A stretch of 36,905 nt of DNA, from positions 1 to 36,905 of the forward strand of contig OMVW01000015.1 of assembly GCA_900314595.1 (NCBI GenBank), in the 5' to 3' direction. Source of the stretch: an uncultured Dialister sp. GTDB lineage: Bacteria; Bacillota; Negativicutes; Veillonellales; Dialisteraceae. The position numbers and the translations under genes are program-made. Under the pieces are notes generated by a model. The model was not told where the DNA came from and did no database searches. It was given only the letters and a program-made list of their open reading frames with translations. This document shows, piece by piece, positions 7,850 through 15,759 of this stretch (position 1 is its first letter; each line of letters opens with the position of its first letter).

Positions 7850-8521
7850 ATGGAACCAGCGGCGAATGAGCAGAAGCTGACCATCCGGCAGCGGCGGATC
7901 ATGGCTTTTTTTGTGGAAGCTACGGAAAAAATCCTGAAGGAGGACGGACTTTCCGGGGTGAATATCCGGCGCATTGCGTCAGAAGCGGGATATAACAGCG
8001 CTACCTTGTACAATTATTTCCCCGATCTGGAAAATCTCATCCTCTATGGGTCCGTGGGCTATCTTTATGAATACAATCTCCTTCTGGGCCAGTCCCTTTC
8101 TCCTTCCATGAATGCCCTGGAACGGTACAGGACCGTATACCGCTGTTTCAATCATTTCGCATTCAGGGACCCGGAGATTTTCTACAATATGTTCTTCGGC
8201 CGGTACAGTGAAGAACTGCCGGATGTCATCCGCACCTACTATGTGGACCTCTTCCCGGACGAACTGGAAGGCCTGCCGGAGGATATGAAGCGCATGGTCA
8301 TCCGCGGGACGCTCTCAGACAGAGATAGAATCGTCATGAAAAGCCTCGTGGAGGAAGGATTTGTGGCCGGAGAAAAAGCAGAACCCACCCTGTCCATCAT
8401 CGTGGCCCTCCACGAAAGCTATATCCACAAAGCCTGCCTCACGGGAAATCAGAAAGAGCGGGACGAACTGAACCGGAAATTTATGGAACTGTTTGAGTAT
8501 GTAATGGCGAATGCGAAGTAA
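7850..8521 (+). CDS. TetR/AcrR family transcriptional regulator
   Basis: 223 aa. Residues about 15-60 are the TetR HTH: RRIMAFFVEATEKILKEDG, then GVNIRRIASEAGYNSATLYNYFPDLENLI. The C-terminal ligand and dimer domain is diverged and carries no recognisable ligand signature; the YNMFFGRYSEEL region suggests the helical all-alpha core. The start is fixed by GGGAGG seven bases before the ATG. Two TAATCATGATTA operators flank its promoter, so autorepression is likely. A related AATCATGATT core lies just downstream of the promoter of the unknown gene 19696-20322, a candidate regulon member. Its other neighbour is the divergent EamA transporter. Confidence 0.88.
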   Translation: MEPAANEQKLTIRQRRIMAFFVEATEKILKEDGLSGVNIRRIASEAGYNSATLYNYFPDLENLILYGSVGYLYEYNLLLGQSLSPSMNALERYRTVYRCFNHFAFRDPEIFYNMFFGRYSEELPDVIRTYYVDLFPDELEGLPEDMKRMVIRGTLSDRDRIVMKSLVEEGFVAGEKAEPTLSIIVALHESYIHKACLTGNQKERDELNRKFMELFEYVMANAK

Positions 8522-8831
8522 ACAGCAGTTAGTCGTTAGCAGTCAGTTTTTAGTTCATAGTGGAAATCAATTTTCTAACAGCCGCCGGAACACCCGGTGG
8601 CTCTTTTATATGATTGGTGAAAATTTTTATTTCCTCCCATATAAAATTCTGCGCTGCAAAAGCAGCGCCACCTTCACGAACAACGAACCACGAATCACGA
8701 AATCTCGTAAACGGCTGTACCGGGGCGTGCCGTAGTGAGGCTAACCCACGAATACCGCAGCTGACTCAAAACAAGAATCTCGAAATTGAGACATTCCGTC
8801 TGATCTGACAAAAGACTCCAACAATTTCCCC
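8522..8831 (+). repeat. Spacer with heptamers and CCCATA-hairpin-CACCTTC module
   Basis: Right after the tetR stop: heptamers CAGTTAG, TCGTTAG, CAGTCAG, TTTTTAG, TTCATAG. At 8633-8706: CCCATATAAAA, a CTGCGCTGC/GCAGCG-type hairpin, CACCTTC, then heptamers CGAACAA, CGAACCA, CGAATCA, CGAAATC. The tail 8749-8772 (ACGAATACCGCAGCTGAC, then TCAAAAC) matches the tail at 1033-1056. No gene. Confidence 0.75.
8580..8607 (+). terminator. tetR terminator
   Basis: AGCCGCCGG/CCGGTGGCT stem with one G-T pair, loop AACAC, then CTTTTAT. Confidence 0.8.
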
Positions 8832-8860
8832 TTTACAGCCTTTCGCGAAACATCTACACT
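8832..8860 (+). promoter_or_regulatory. Promoter of the AmmB-AmmA fusion gene
   Basis: TTTACA-N17-TACACT; the same -10 hexamer is used by the corA-like gene and the first ABC operon. Confidence 0.75.
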
Positions 8861-8890
8861 AAAGACAGATATGGAAAGGATGTGTTTCCT

Positions 8891-10252
8891 ATGGATAACG
8901 CAAGACATTCCACCTGCCTGGCGGCAGGACTTTTTCCCCATCCGCCCATTATGATTCCGGAAATCGGCGGACGGGAGCTTGAGAAAATGGCCGTGACCAT
9001 TTCCAGCGAGCAGGAAGCGATGAGGGAAATCGTGGCAAAAGGTATCGAGACGGCCGTAGTCATTTCGCCGCACAACCTCTGTTTCTACGATGCGCCGGCC
9101 ATCTTTGTGACAGACGTCATTTCAGGAAATCTTTCCGCCTTCGGCCGGAGCGATATTTCCATGAATCTGGAAATAGACCGCATGCTCTCCGAGGCTATTG
9201 TGAAAGAAGCATCACCGGTCATCCCCCTCCACCGGGTGGATCAGGCGGAGGCCCGCCGGTACAATAAGGCGCTCTCCGTAGACTGGGGCACCTTCGTCCC
9301 CATGTACTACCTCATCAAGGCAGGCTTTACGGGAAAAGTGGTGCTCCTCTCCCCCTGTTTCTCCAATTATGAACTGAATAAAATCCTGGGAGCCGCAGTG
9401 GAAAGGGCCGCCTCGAAACTGGACCGGAAAATAGGCATCATCGCCTCCGGCGACCTTTCTCACAGACTTTCGAAAAATTCGCCCAATGGCTACACGCCAA
9501 ACGGAATCGTTTTTGACAGGGCAGTCATGGATGCCCTCACGAGAAGGGATATGAAGCCCCTCACTTCCATGACCGAAGAATTCATCGATGAAATAGGCAT
9601 GTGCGGCCTGCCGTCGGTGTATTTCCTCTTCGGCGCACTGGGAGACCGGAAGGCAGAACGCCCCGTGACCTCTCACGAAGGACCTTTCGGCGTAGGTTAC
9701 GGCGTATGCCTCTACCTCCCAGAGACCGATTCTTCCGATGAAAAAGCTCACGACCTGCGGGTACTTCTGGCAAAAGAAAGCATCCGCCGCTACCTCAAAA
9801 CAGGAAAAATCATGAAAACCCCGAAGGACCTTCCGCCGGAAATGACCGAAAGACACGGAGCCTTCGTCTCCCTCCATGAATTCGGCGCGCTGCGGGGCTG
9901 CATCGGAACCTTCCTTCCCTCCTACAAAAATCTGGCGGAGGAAATCATACACAATGCAAAAGCTGCAGCCATGGACGACCCCCGCTTCCCGGAACTCGAA
10001 TCCTACGAGCTGGAAGACCTGACCATTTCCGTAGACGTCCTCTCCGAACCGGAACCGGCGGAAGAGAAGGATCTGGACCCGAAGAAATACGGAATCATCG
10101 TAGAACGGGGCGGAAGAAGAGGCCTCCTCCTCCCGGACCTCGAAGGAGTGGATACAGTCAAGCAGCAGATCTCCATCTCCAAACGGAAAGCAGGCATCCC
10201 CCAGAGCGAACCGGTGAAACTGTACCGGTTCACGGTGAAGAGGTATTTTTAG
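8891..10252 (+). CDS. AmmeMemoRadiSam proteins B and A fused (Memo + AMMECR1)
   Basis: 453 aa. Residues about 1-265 are the Memo/AmmB domain, related to class III extradiol dioxygenase subunit B: GLFPHPPIMIPEIG, VISPHNLCFYD, ASGDLSHRL. About 285-453 is AMMECR1/AmmA, shown by the hallmark LRGCIGT and by DDPRFPELESYELEDLTISVDVLSEPE-like sequence in its core. These families co-occur with a radical SAM protein in the AmmeMemoRadiSam system, whose biochemical function is unknown. I chose ATG 8891 over the in-frame GTG at 8882 because AAAGGA ends at 8880, one base before the GTG and ten before the ATG. The radical SAM partner follows but is separated by a 900-base repeat element, so the two genes may not share one simple transcript. 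Confidence 0.9.
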   Translation: MDNARHSTCLAAGLFPHPPIMIPEIGGRELEKMAVTISSEQEAMREIVAKGIETAVVISPHNLCFYDAPAIFVTDVISGNLSAFGRSDISMNLEIDRMLSEAIVKEASPVIPLHRVDQAEARRYNKALSVDWGTFVPMYYLIKAGFTGKVVLLSPCFSNYELNKILGAAVERAASKLDRKIGIIASGDLSHRLSKNSPNGYTPNGIVFDRAVMDALTRRDMKPLTSMTEEFIDEIGMCGLPSVYFLFGALGDRKAERPVTSHEGPFGVGYGVCLYLPETDSSDEKAHDLRVLLAKESIRRYLKTGKIMKTPKDLPPEMTERHGAFVSLHEFGALRGCIGTFLPSYKNLAEEIIHNAKAAAMDDPRFPELESYELEDLTISVDVLSEPEPAEEKDLDPKKYGIIVERGGRRGLLLPDLEGVDTVKQQISISKRKAGIPQSEPVKLYRFTVKRYF

Positions 10253-10382
10253 TGGTTAGTGGTTAGTGCTTAGCGGTTAGCGGTTAGAATTCTACAAAGC
10301 AGAATGGCTGATAATGGTTAATAGTTAATGGGTAATGGGTAATGGTTGATGGCCGATAGTGCCTCGGTCCTCAAGTCGTCTC
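10253..10382 (+). repeat. Pre-array block B: heptamer tract and GAATTC block
   Basis: Starts at the stop codon of the Amm fusion gene. Heptamers TTAGTGG, TTAGTGG, TTAGTGC, TTAGCGG, TTAGCGG, then GAATTC at 10287-10292, TACAAAGCAGAATGGCTG and ATAAT, then GTTAATA and GGTAATG repeats. The order and sequence match block A at 7574-7752 read on the other strand. Confidence 0.85.
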
Positions 10383-11135
10383 GGCAGGCAAACGAATAGC
10401 CGGAAGTTCCAGGCTCGATTACCTCAATCACACCAGACGCATCGACAGGCCATTCGAATACCTCAAAGTTCCAGACTTGAATGCCTCAACCGGACAAGTC
10501 GAACCGGCAGGCCACACGAATACCTCAAAGCTGCCCGCTCATTTGCCTCAACCGGACAAGTCGCACCGGCGGGCCAAACGAATACCTCAAAGCTGCCCGC
10601 TCATTTGCCTCAACCGGACAAGTCGCACCGGCAGGCCATACGAATACCTCAAAGCTCCTGCCTCAAATGCCTCCAACCGACAAGTCGTACCGGCGGGCCA
10701 TTCGAATACCTCAAAGTTCCAGACTTGAATGCCTACAACCGGACAAGTCGAACCGGCAGGCCATACGAATACCTCAAAGCTGCCCGCTCAATCGCCTCAA
10801 TCGGACAAGTCAATCTGGCAGGCCATACGAATACCACAAAGCTGCCCGCTCATTTGCCTACAACCGACAAGTCGCACCGGCAGGCCATACGAATACCTCA
10901 AAGCTGCCCGCTCATTTGCCTCAACCGGACAAGTCGTACCGGCGGGCCATACGAATACCTCAAAGTTCCAGACTTGAATGCCTCAACCGGACAAGTCGAA
11001 CCGGCAGGCCATACGAATACCTCAAAGTTGCAGGCACAAATGCCTCAAACACCCCGGCCGCATCGGCAGGCCATACGAATACCTCAAAGTTCCTGCCTCA
11101 ATTGCTTCCAACCGACAAGTCGAGAAGGCAGGCCA
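10383..11135 (+). repeat. 62-bp tandem repeat array B, twelve units plus a terminal half
   Basis: GGCAGGC or GGCGGGC (ACAGGC-type in unit 2) recurs at 10383, 10444, 10506, 10568, 10630, 10692, 10755, 10817, 10879, 10941, 11003, 11065 and 11127; spacing is 62 bp except one 61 and one 63. Unit plan: GGCAGGCCATACGAATACC, TCAAAG, a variable 16-17 bp block of a few types (CTGCCCGCTCATTTGCC, TTCCAGACTTGAATGCC, CTCCTGCCTCAAATGCC), then TCAACCGGACAAGTCG. Unit 1 is the most degenerate. The array ends 19 bases before the ATG of the radical SAM gene, running straight into its ribosome site. All three plus frames are open through the array. Confidence 0.95.
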
Positions 11136-11153
11136 ATATAGAAAGGAGTCATC

Positions 11154-12050
11154 ATGGAAAGCGCATTTTACAAGAAGCTCTCTGGCGGCACGGCAGTCTG
11201 TGAACTCTGCCCCCATCACTGCCGCATTCCTCCCTCCGGCACCGGCTGGTGCCGGACGAGGAAGAATGACCATGGGGAATTGAAAACCATCACCTATGGT
11301 CTGGTCGCCTCGGTGGCCCTGGATCCTATCGAGAAAAAGCCGCTGGCTTATTTCCATCCGGGTTCCATGATCCTCTCCCTGGGAAGCGCAGGCTGCAATT
11401 TCTGCTGCAGCTTCTGCCAGAACTGGGAGCTCTCCCAGTCGGACCCGGACATGCGCCCCTTCACGCCCAGGCAGATCGTGCGCCTTGCCCGTTCCCTCTA
11501 TGCGGAAGGAAATATCGGCGTTGCCTGGACCTACAACGAACCCACCCTCTCCTATGAATTCATCCGGGATACGGCACCTCTCATCCAGGAAGCAGGCATG
11601 GTGAACGTGATGGTCACCAACGGCTATATCAATCCGAAACCGCTGGAGGCGCTGCTCCCCTATATTTCCGCCTGGAACATCGACCTCAAAGCCTGGGAAC
11701 CCGCCTTCTACAGCGCCCTCTGCGGCGGACAGCGGGATGCAGTCCTCTCCACCATCAAAACCTGCGCCAAAGTTTCCCACGTGGAACTGACGAACCTCGT
11801 CATCCCCGGCGAAAATGACAACCTTGGCCAGTTTGAAGAAATGTGCAAATGGATTGCCGATATAAATCCGGAAATCCCCCTCCACATCACCCGCTTCTTC
11901 CCCCACTACAAGATGACCGACCGGGAGGCTACCTATATTTCCACCCTCGTCTCCTTCGGCGTAACCGCGAAGAAATATCTCAGCCACGTGCAGATCGGCA
12001 ACGTAAGCGGAGGAGAACTCCTCATGCACGGATGGAAGAATGAATCATAG
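11154..12050 (+). CDS. AmmeMemoRadiSam system radical SAM enzyme
   Basis: 298 aa. Residues C81, C85 and C88 (CNFCCSFCQNWELS) form the CxxxCxxC motif that binds the 4Fe-4S cluster cleaving S-adenosylmethionine. An N-terminal Cys set (C16, C19, C23, C33; CELCPHHC and GWCR) is typical of the AmmS family and may hold a second cluster. Later motifs include TYNEPT, NGYINPKPL, NIDLKAW and HITRFFPHYKM. The start is fixed by GAAAGGAG six to seven bases upstream of the ATG. Partners AmmB and AmmA are encoded as one protein upstream. The substrate is unknown. Its leader is the 62-bp array B, so expression could be controlled by the array. Confidence 0.92.
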   Translation: MESAFYKKLSGGTAVCELCPHHCRIPPSGTGWCRTRKNDHGELKTITYGLVASVALDPIEKKPLAYFHPGSMILSLGSAGCNFCCSFCQNWELSQSDPDMRPFTPRQIVRLARSLYAEGNIGVAWTYNEPTLSYEFIRDTAPLIQEAGMVNVMVTNGYINPKPLEALLPYISAWNIDLKAWEPAFYSALCGGQRDAVLSTIKTCAKVSHVELTNLVIPGENDNLGQFEEMCKWIADINPEIPLHITRFFPHYKMTDREATYISTLVSFGVTAKKYLSHVQIGNVSGGELLMHGWKNES

Positions 12051-12195
12051 ATTGGCAGTTAGCCGTTAGTATTTTTTGAAATACGAGCCGCTCAATATGG
12101 CGGGAGTTACTAACTACCAATCACTAACAACTAACAACTTTTATATCAACCCGTTACCCTGTAATCGTTGCGTTTGCCAGAAAGAAGGACATCTT
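12051..12195 (+). repeat. Short spacer with heptamers
   Basis: Contains ACTAACT, ACCAATC, ACTAACA, ACTAACA heptamers at about 12108-12138. No promoter is evident, so the cupin gene may be read through from the radical SAM gene. Confidence 0.6.
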
Positions 12196-12534
12196 ATGCT
12201 TCCGAAATTAGAACCCATCATCAAAGAACACGCCAATGGCGGCAAGGGCCATCTCATCATCGAACCCATCCTTTCCCCGAAAGAAATGGGCGACAAGTGC
12301 CGCCTCTATGCTCATGTGATCATCCCCAAAGGCTGCTCCATGGGCGTCCATCAGCATAAAGGGGATGGAGAATGTTACTACATTCTTTCCGGCAGAGGCC
12401 TCTACACCGATGATGACAAAACCTATGAAATGGGACCCGGTGACGCTGCCTTCTGCGAAAGCGGCCACTTCCACGGAATCGAAAATATCGGAGATGAAGA
12501 TCTGGTCATTATGGGACTTATCATTTATAAATAA
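12196..12534 (+). CDS. Single-domain cupin protein
   Basis: 112 aa, one cupin barrel. Cupin motif 1 reads GVHQHKGDGECYYILSGRG (metal-binding His, His, Glu) and motif 2 reads GPGDAAFCESGHFHGIENIG (third His). Small cupins act as metal-dependent isomerases, dioxygenases, or ligand sensors; this sequence does not decide. The frame is open back to 12076, but I use ATG 12196 because AAGAAGGA sits seven bases upstream and the protein then has normal length. It is followed by a strong terminator. Possibly co-transcribed with the radical SAM gene 145 bases upstream. Confidence 0.85.
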   Translation: MLPKLEPIIKEHANGGKGHLIIEPILSPKEMGDKCRLYAHVIIPKGCSMGVHQHKGDGECYYILSGRGLYTDDDKTYEMGPGDAAFCESGHFHGIENIGDEDLVIMGLIIYK

Positions 12535-12563
12535 GTTCGAGAAGTTAGTAGTTGGTTTTTAGT

Positions 12564-12600
12564 AAAAGGGCCCGCCTCCGGTGAGGAAGCGGGCCTTTTC
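12564..12600 (+). terminator. Terminator after the cupin gene
   Basis: GGCCCGC/GCGGGCC stem, A-run before, TTTTCT after. The spacer before it (12540-12563) is heptamer-like (AAGTTAG, TAGTTGG, TTTTTAG). Confidence 0.9.
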
Positions 12601-12700
12601 TGTGGGAGGAGGAAATCCGGCTGTCTTCTACATAGATCGTCCGGATTCTCTTTTCATCTAATGGAATGAATAAAATTATTACATATTTCCAAAATTACTC

Positions 12701-12730
12701 TCGATAAACAGATTTAAAAAGTGCTATAAT
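12701..12730 (+). promoter_or_regulatory. larA-family gene promoter
   Basis: -10 TATAAT at 12725-12730, weak -35 TCGATA at 12701-12706, 18-bp spacer. The leader is about 65 bases. Confidence 0.6.
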
Positions 12731-12802
12731 AGCAGTAATACACATAGACACCTTTAAATTTTATATCGGCCCTGCGCCGTATTTCCAAAGGGGGAAACAT
12801 TT

Positions 12803-14104
12803 ATGGCACTGAAAGAATTCGAATTCGGTTTTGGCAAAGGCACCCAGAAAGTCAAGCTGCCGGAAGAACATATCATTGATGTGCTCGAAGGCAATCCGAC
12901 TCCGGCCTGCGATGTGGAAAAAGCAACGCTCGACTGCATGAGAAACCCGATTGGCAGCAAGCCGCTGCAGGAAGTCGTTTCCAAAGGCGACAAAGTCTGC
13001 ATCGTCTGCGCAGATATCACCCGCACCTGGAACCATTCCAACCAGTTTGTTATTTACATCGTCAACGAACTGAACCTGGCAGGCATTCCGGATGAAGACA
13101 TCTGCATCCTCTTTGCCCAGGGCACCCACCGCGCACAGACTCCGGCAGAAGATATTACCGTAGTCGGTGAAGAAGTGGCAAAACGCATCAAACTGTACCA
13201 GCATAACTGCCTGGACAAGAATGAACTCGTTCATGTAGGCGATACAAAGCTGGGAACCCCGGTATGGATTAACAAACATGCGGTAGAAGCAGATAAAGTC
13301 ATCGTCGTAGACGGCATTACCACCCACCTCTTTGCAGGATACGGCGGCGGACGCAAGCTGATCCTCCCGGGCGTAGCCGGTGATGAAACCATTCAGATCA
13401 ATCACTGCCATGCACTGGGTGAAAAATTCGGTTCCGGCATCAACCCGCTGACCCGCTCCACCCTTCTTGACAACAACCCTGTATCCGACGATATGCAGGA
13501 AGCTTCCGACATGATTAAACCTTGCTTCCTCGTTCATTCCGTAACCAACTCCGAAGGCAAGATCTGCCGTATGGTAGGCGGCGACCCCTACGAAGCATGG
13601 CTCGAAGGTACCAAAGAAGTCTACAGAATCCAGAAAGTTCCGTACACCGAAAAATGCGACGTATGCTTTGCCTGCGCCGGCGGTTATCCGAAAGACGTAT
13701 CCCTCTACCAGGGCTGCAAATGCTATGATCCTTCCGATGTAGTCACCAAAGAAGGCGGTATCATCATTGCTATCATGGAAGCCAGCGATATTCATGAACC
13801 GCCGGCTTACCTGGGAAGCTTCAAATATGAAACCGAAGCAGACATGGAAAAAGCTCTCCGTGAACATTTTACCATCCCCTTCTTCGTTGCATTCAACCTC
13901 TTCTGCATGACCCACCGTTACCATATCATCCTGGTTACCAAACCGGAAAACTTCGAAGAAGTAAAGAAGACCAACCAGACCCCTGTAGGCACCGTAGCCG
14001 AAGCCTGGGAACTGGCCCAGAAGATTTTGAAAGAAGAAGGCAAAGAAGACTATACCATCACCCTCTGCCCCCACTGCGCATCCATCGTTCCTTTCAAAGA
14101 CTGA
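12803..14104 (+). CDS. larA: LarA-family nickel-pincer racemase (lactate racemase-like)
   Basis: 433 aa. Key residues of Lactobacillus plantarum LarA are present with an offset of one: H109 (GTHR), H175 (THLFAGYGGGRK), K185 that carries the nickel-pincer nucleotide, and H201 that coordinates nickel. This supports a working nickel-pincer cofactor enzyme rather than a distant relative. LarA interconverts D- and L-lactate, but the family also racemises other 2-hydroxy acids, so the substrate is inference. No larB, larC or larE maturation genes lie in the window, so cofactor synthesis must come from elsewhere. Codon use is strongly biased to C-ending codons, suggesting high expression. Start: AAAGGGGG before the ATG. 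It is monocistronic, with its own promoter and a strong terminator. Confidence 0.88.
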   Translation: MALKEFEFGFGKGTQKVKLPEEHIIDVLEGNPTPACDVEKATLDCMRNPIGSKPLQEVVSKGDKVCIVCADITRTWNHSNQFVIYIVNELNLAGIPDEDICILFAQGTHRAQTPAEDITVVGEEVAKRIKLYQHNCLDKNELVHVGDTKLGTPVWINKHAVEADKVIVVDGITTHLFAGYGGGRKLILPGVAGDETIQINHCHALGEKFGSGINPLTRSTLLDNNPVSDDMQEASDMIKPCFLVHSVTNSEGKICRMVGGDPYEAWLEGTKEVYRIQKVPYTEKCDVCFACAGGYPKDVSLYQGCKCYDPSDVVTKEGGIIIAIMEASDIHEPPAYLGSFKYETEADMEKALREHFTIPFFVAFNLFCMTHRYHIILVTKPENFEEVKKTNQTPVGTVAEAWELAQKILKEEGKEDYTITLCPHCASIVPFKD

Positions 14105-14126
14105 TTTCAGGAAACAGGATTTCATC

Positions 14127-14153
14127 AAAAGCTCCCGAAAGGGAGCTTTTTTC
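14127..14153 (+). terminator. Terminator of the larA-family gene
   Basis: AAAAGCTCCC-GAAA-GGGAGCTTTTTT: perfect stem with a GAAA tetraloop and a T-run. Confidence 0.95.
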
Positions 14154-14440
14154 ATGGAAACATTCCCGCCAGCTGCAGGACGATGAAACAGAAAAAGTTA
14201 GCAGTTCTCAGTGAAGGATACGCCCTGCGGGTGCAATTTATATATGAATCTCAAGCCCTCATCCGGCATGAAACAAGACCTGGTATTATCAGGTTCATAT
14301 CAAAACCCCGGCACTCGCCTGTGCAGATTCCCCATAAATACTCGTGCCGCGAGAGCGGCACACCTTCCCGCCATCCGCCATCCGCATTCCGAAAACCGTA
14401 TCTGGCTTTCACCATGGGGTATATTATGAAACAATTATAA
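14154..14440 (+). repeat. Spacer with repeat module
   Basis: At 14317-14392: GCCTGTGCAGATTCCCCAT, AAATACTCG, a GTGCCGC/GCGGCAC hairpin, CACCTTCCC, then heptamers GCCATCC, GCCATCC, GCATTCC. The upstream part (14190-14310) contains a CCTGGTATTATCAGG inverted repeat. No gene seen. Confidence 0.7.
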
Positions 14441-14469
14441 TTGACATTTTTTTCATTTCTGACTACACT
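14441..14469 (+). promoter_or_regulatory. Promoter of the CorA-like gene
   Basis: TTGACA-N17-TACACT, a perfect -35 with the -10 shared by two other promoters in the window. Confidence 0.85.
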
Positions 14470-14508
14470 AAAAGAGTATGAGTGGAAATACGAAAGGAGG
14501 GAACGGCC

Positions 14509-15459
14509 ATGCTGAAAGCTTACAAGCACAATGAAAATCACCTGCTCTGTGAGGTCCCGCTGGAGCAGCTGGAGAAAGGCTCCTGGATCAACTGTGCCGC
14601 TCCTGACATAAGTGAACTGAATCAGCTGAATGAACTCACCGGTATCCCCGTCGACTCCCTGCAGACCGCACTGGATAGAGAAGAACGGTCCCACGTGGAA
14701 CTGGAAGACGATTACATCTTCGTCGTAGTCAATACCCCGGTAGTCCTCGAGACCGATGCCTACGACGCACTGCCGCTCGGTATCTTCATCACCCGGCAGT
14801 ACTTCATCACCGTGTGCCTCGAAAAAAATATGGTCATCCAGAAATTCCTGGCCAACTCCTTCACCTCCTTCCAGACCTACAAGAAGACCCGCTTCCTTTT
14901 CCAGATTCTCTCCCAGGCCTCCTCTGCCTTCCTTTTCTACCTGCAGCAGATCTATAAAAAGACAGACGTGATCGAAACGGAAGTCAGGAAATCCCTGCAG
15001 AACAAAGAACTCTTCCGCATGCTGGAACTCCAGAAATCCCTGACCTACTTCAACTTCGCCCTTCACGCCAATGAAAACGTAATGGAACGGCTCATGCGTC
15101 TCCGGAACAGCCCCCTGCATTCGCTGCTGAAAATGTACGAAGAAGACGAAGACCTTCTGGAAGACGTAATCATTGAAAACAAACAGGCACTGGAAATGGC
15201 CGAAATCTATACGAACATTCTGGCCTCTATGATGGACTCCTTCTCCTCCATCGTATCCAACCGCCTGTCCCAGATCATGAAATTCCTCACCTCCGTCACC
15301 ATTATCCTCGCCATACCGACCCTGATTTTCTCCCTCTGGGGCATCAATGTGCCCGTCCCCTGGCAGGAAGCAGCTATCGGCTTCTGGGCAGTCATCGGAA
15401 TCGGAATCCTGGCCACCCTCATCGTATCCTTCGTGCTGTATAAGAAGGATATGCTGTGA
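14509..15459 (+). CDS. CorA-family (MIT) divalent metal transporter
   Basis: 316 aa. A long soluble alpha/beta and helical N-terminal domain (about 1-250) is followed by two C-terminal membrane helices (about 258-277 and 286-308) and a short basic tail ending KKDML, the CorA pentamer layout. The selectivity motif between the helices is normally GMN; here it reads LWGINVP, so Met is replaced by Ile. CorA family members with changed GxN motifs can differ in metal preference (Mg, Co, Zn), so the substrate is uncertain. The start is ATG 14509, not the in-frame GTG 14482, because AAAGGAGG lies eight bases before the ATG. Monocistronic, with a good promoter and terminator. Confidence 0.88.
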   Translation: MLKAYKHNENHLLCEVPLEQLEKGSWINCAAPDISELNQLNELTGIPVDSLQTALDREERSHVELEDDYIFVVVNTPVVLETDAYDALPLGIFITRQYFITVCLEKNMVIQKFLANSFTSFQTYKKTRFLFQILSQASSAFLFYLQQIYKKTDVIETEVRKSLQNKELFRMLELQKSLTYFNFALHANENVMERLMRLRNSPLHSLLKMYEEDEDLLEDVIIENKQALEMAEIYTNILASMMDSFSSIVSNRLSQIMKFLTSVTIILAIPTLIFSLWGINVPVPWQEAAIGFWAVIGIGILATLIVSFVLYKKDML

Positions 15460-15542
15460 GCCCTGGAAACGATTATCCCACTTTTCATCAATTCCTTTTC
15501 CCCAATCGTTGTTCGTTATTCGTTGTTCGTTCTTCGTCAATT

Positions 15543-15574
15543 TGGCGCCTTGAAACCATGTAGGCGCCTTTTTT
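15543..15574 (+). terminator. Terminator of the CorA-like gene
   Basis: GGCGCC/GGCGCC stem followed by T6. It is preceded by heptamers GTTCGTT, ATTCGTT, GTTCGTT, CTTCGTC at about 15508-15537. Confidence 0.9.
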
Positions 15575-15724
15575 ATTGGGAAATACCGACCATCAAAAAC
15601 AGCCCAGCAAATGATAAGTCTCAATTCCTGTGCTGTCCGAACAACAAAGAACGAAGAACGAATAACGTTTTCTACCATTGGATTTCGGATTTTTATCACA
15701 TATAGAAAAATTCCAATTTCTCTA
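15575..15724 (+). repeat. Spacer with heptamers
   Basis: Heptamers of the AACAAAG, AACGAAG, AACGAAT type at about 15641-15666, the reverse-complement register of the GTTCGTT tract 120 bases earlier. Nothing else seen. Confidence 0.6.
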
Positions 15725-15753
15725 TTGACATCATCTAAAATTTACGATATACT
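15725..15753 (+). promoter_or_regulatory. Strong promoter with no gene directly after it
   Basis: TTGACA-N17-TATACT, the best promoter match in the window. The next gene, pcp, starts 300 bases later beyond an intrinsic terminator. Confidence 0.85.
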
Positions 15754-15759
15754 ATATTC

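Noticed and set aside
10383..11135. CRISPR array
   Set aside because: Period is constant, but the variable block is drawn from a few recurring types and both sides of it are conserved; no unique spacers, and no cas genes in the window.
10359..11203. Long ORFs of 80-260 codons in all three plus frames through array B
   Set aside because: They only translate the 62-bp repeat; the period is not a multiple of 3, frames lack ribosome sites and no frame is favoured.
12761..14155. 464-codon antisense ORF opposite the larA-family gene
   Set aside because: Shadow of a strongly codon-biased gene; no ribosome site and low-complexity sequence.
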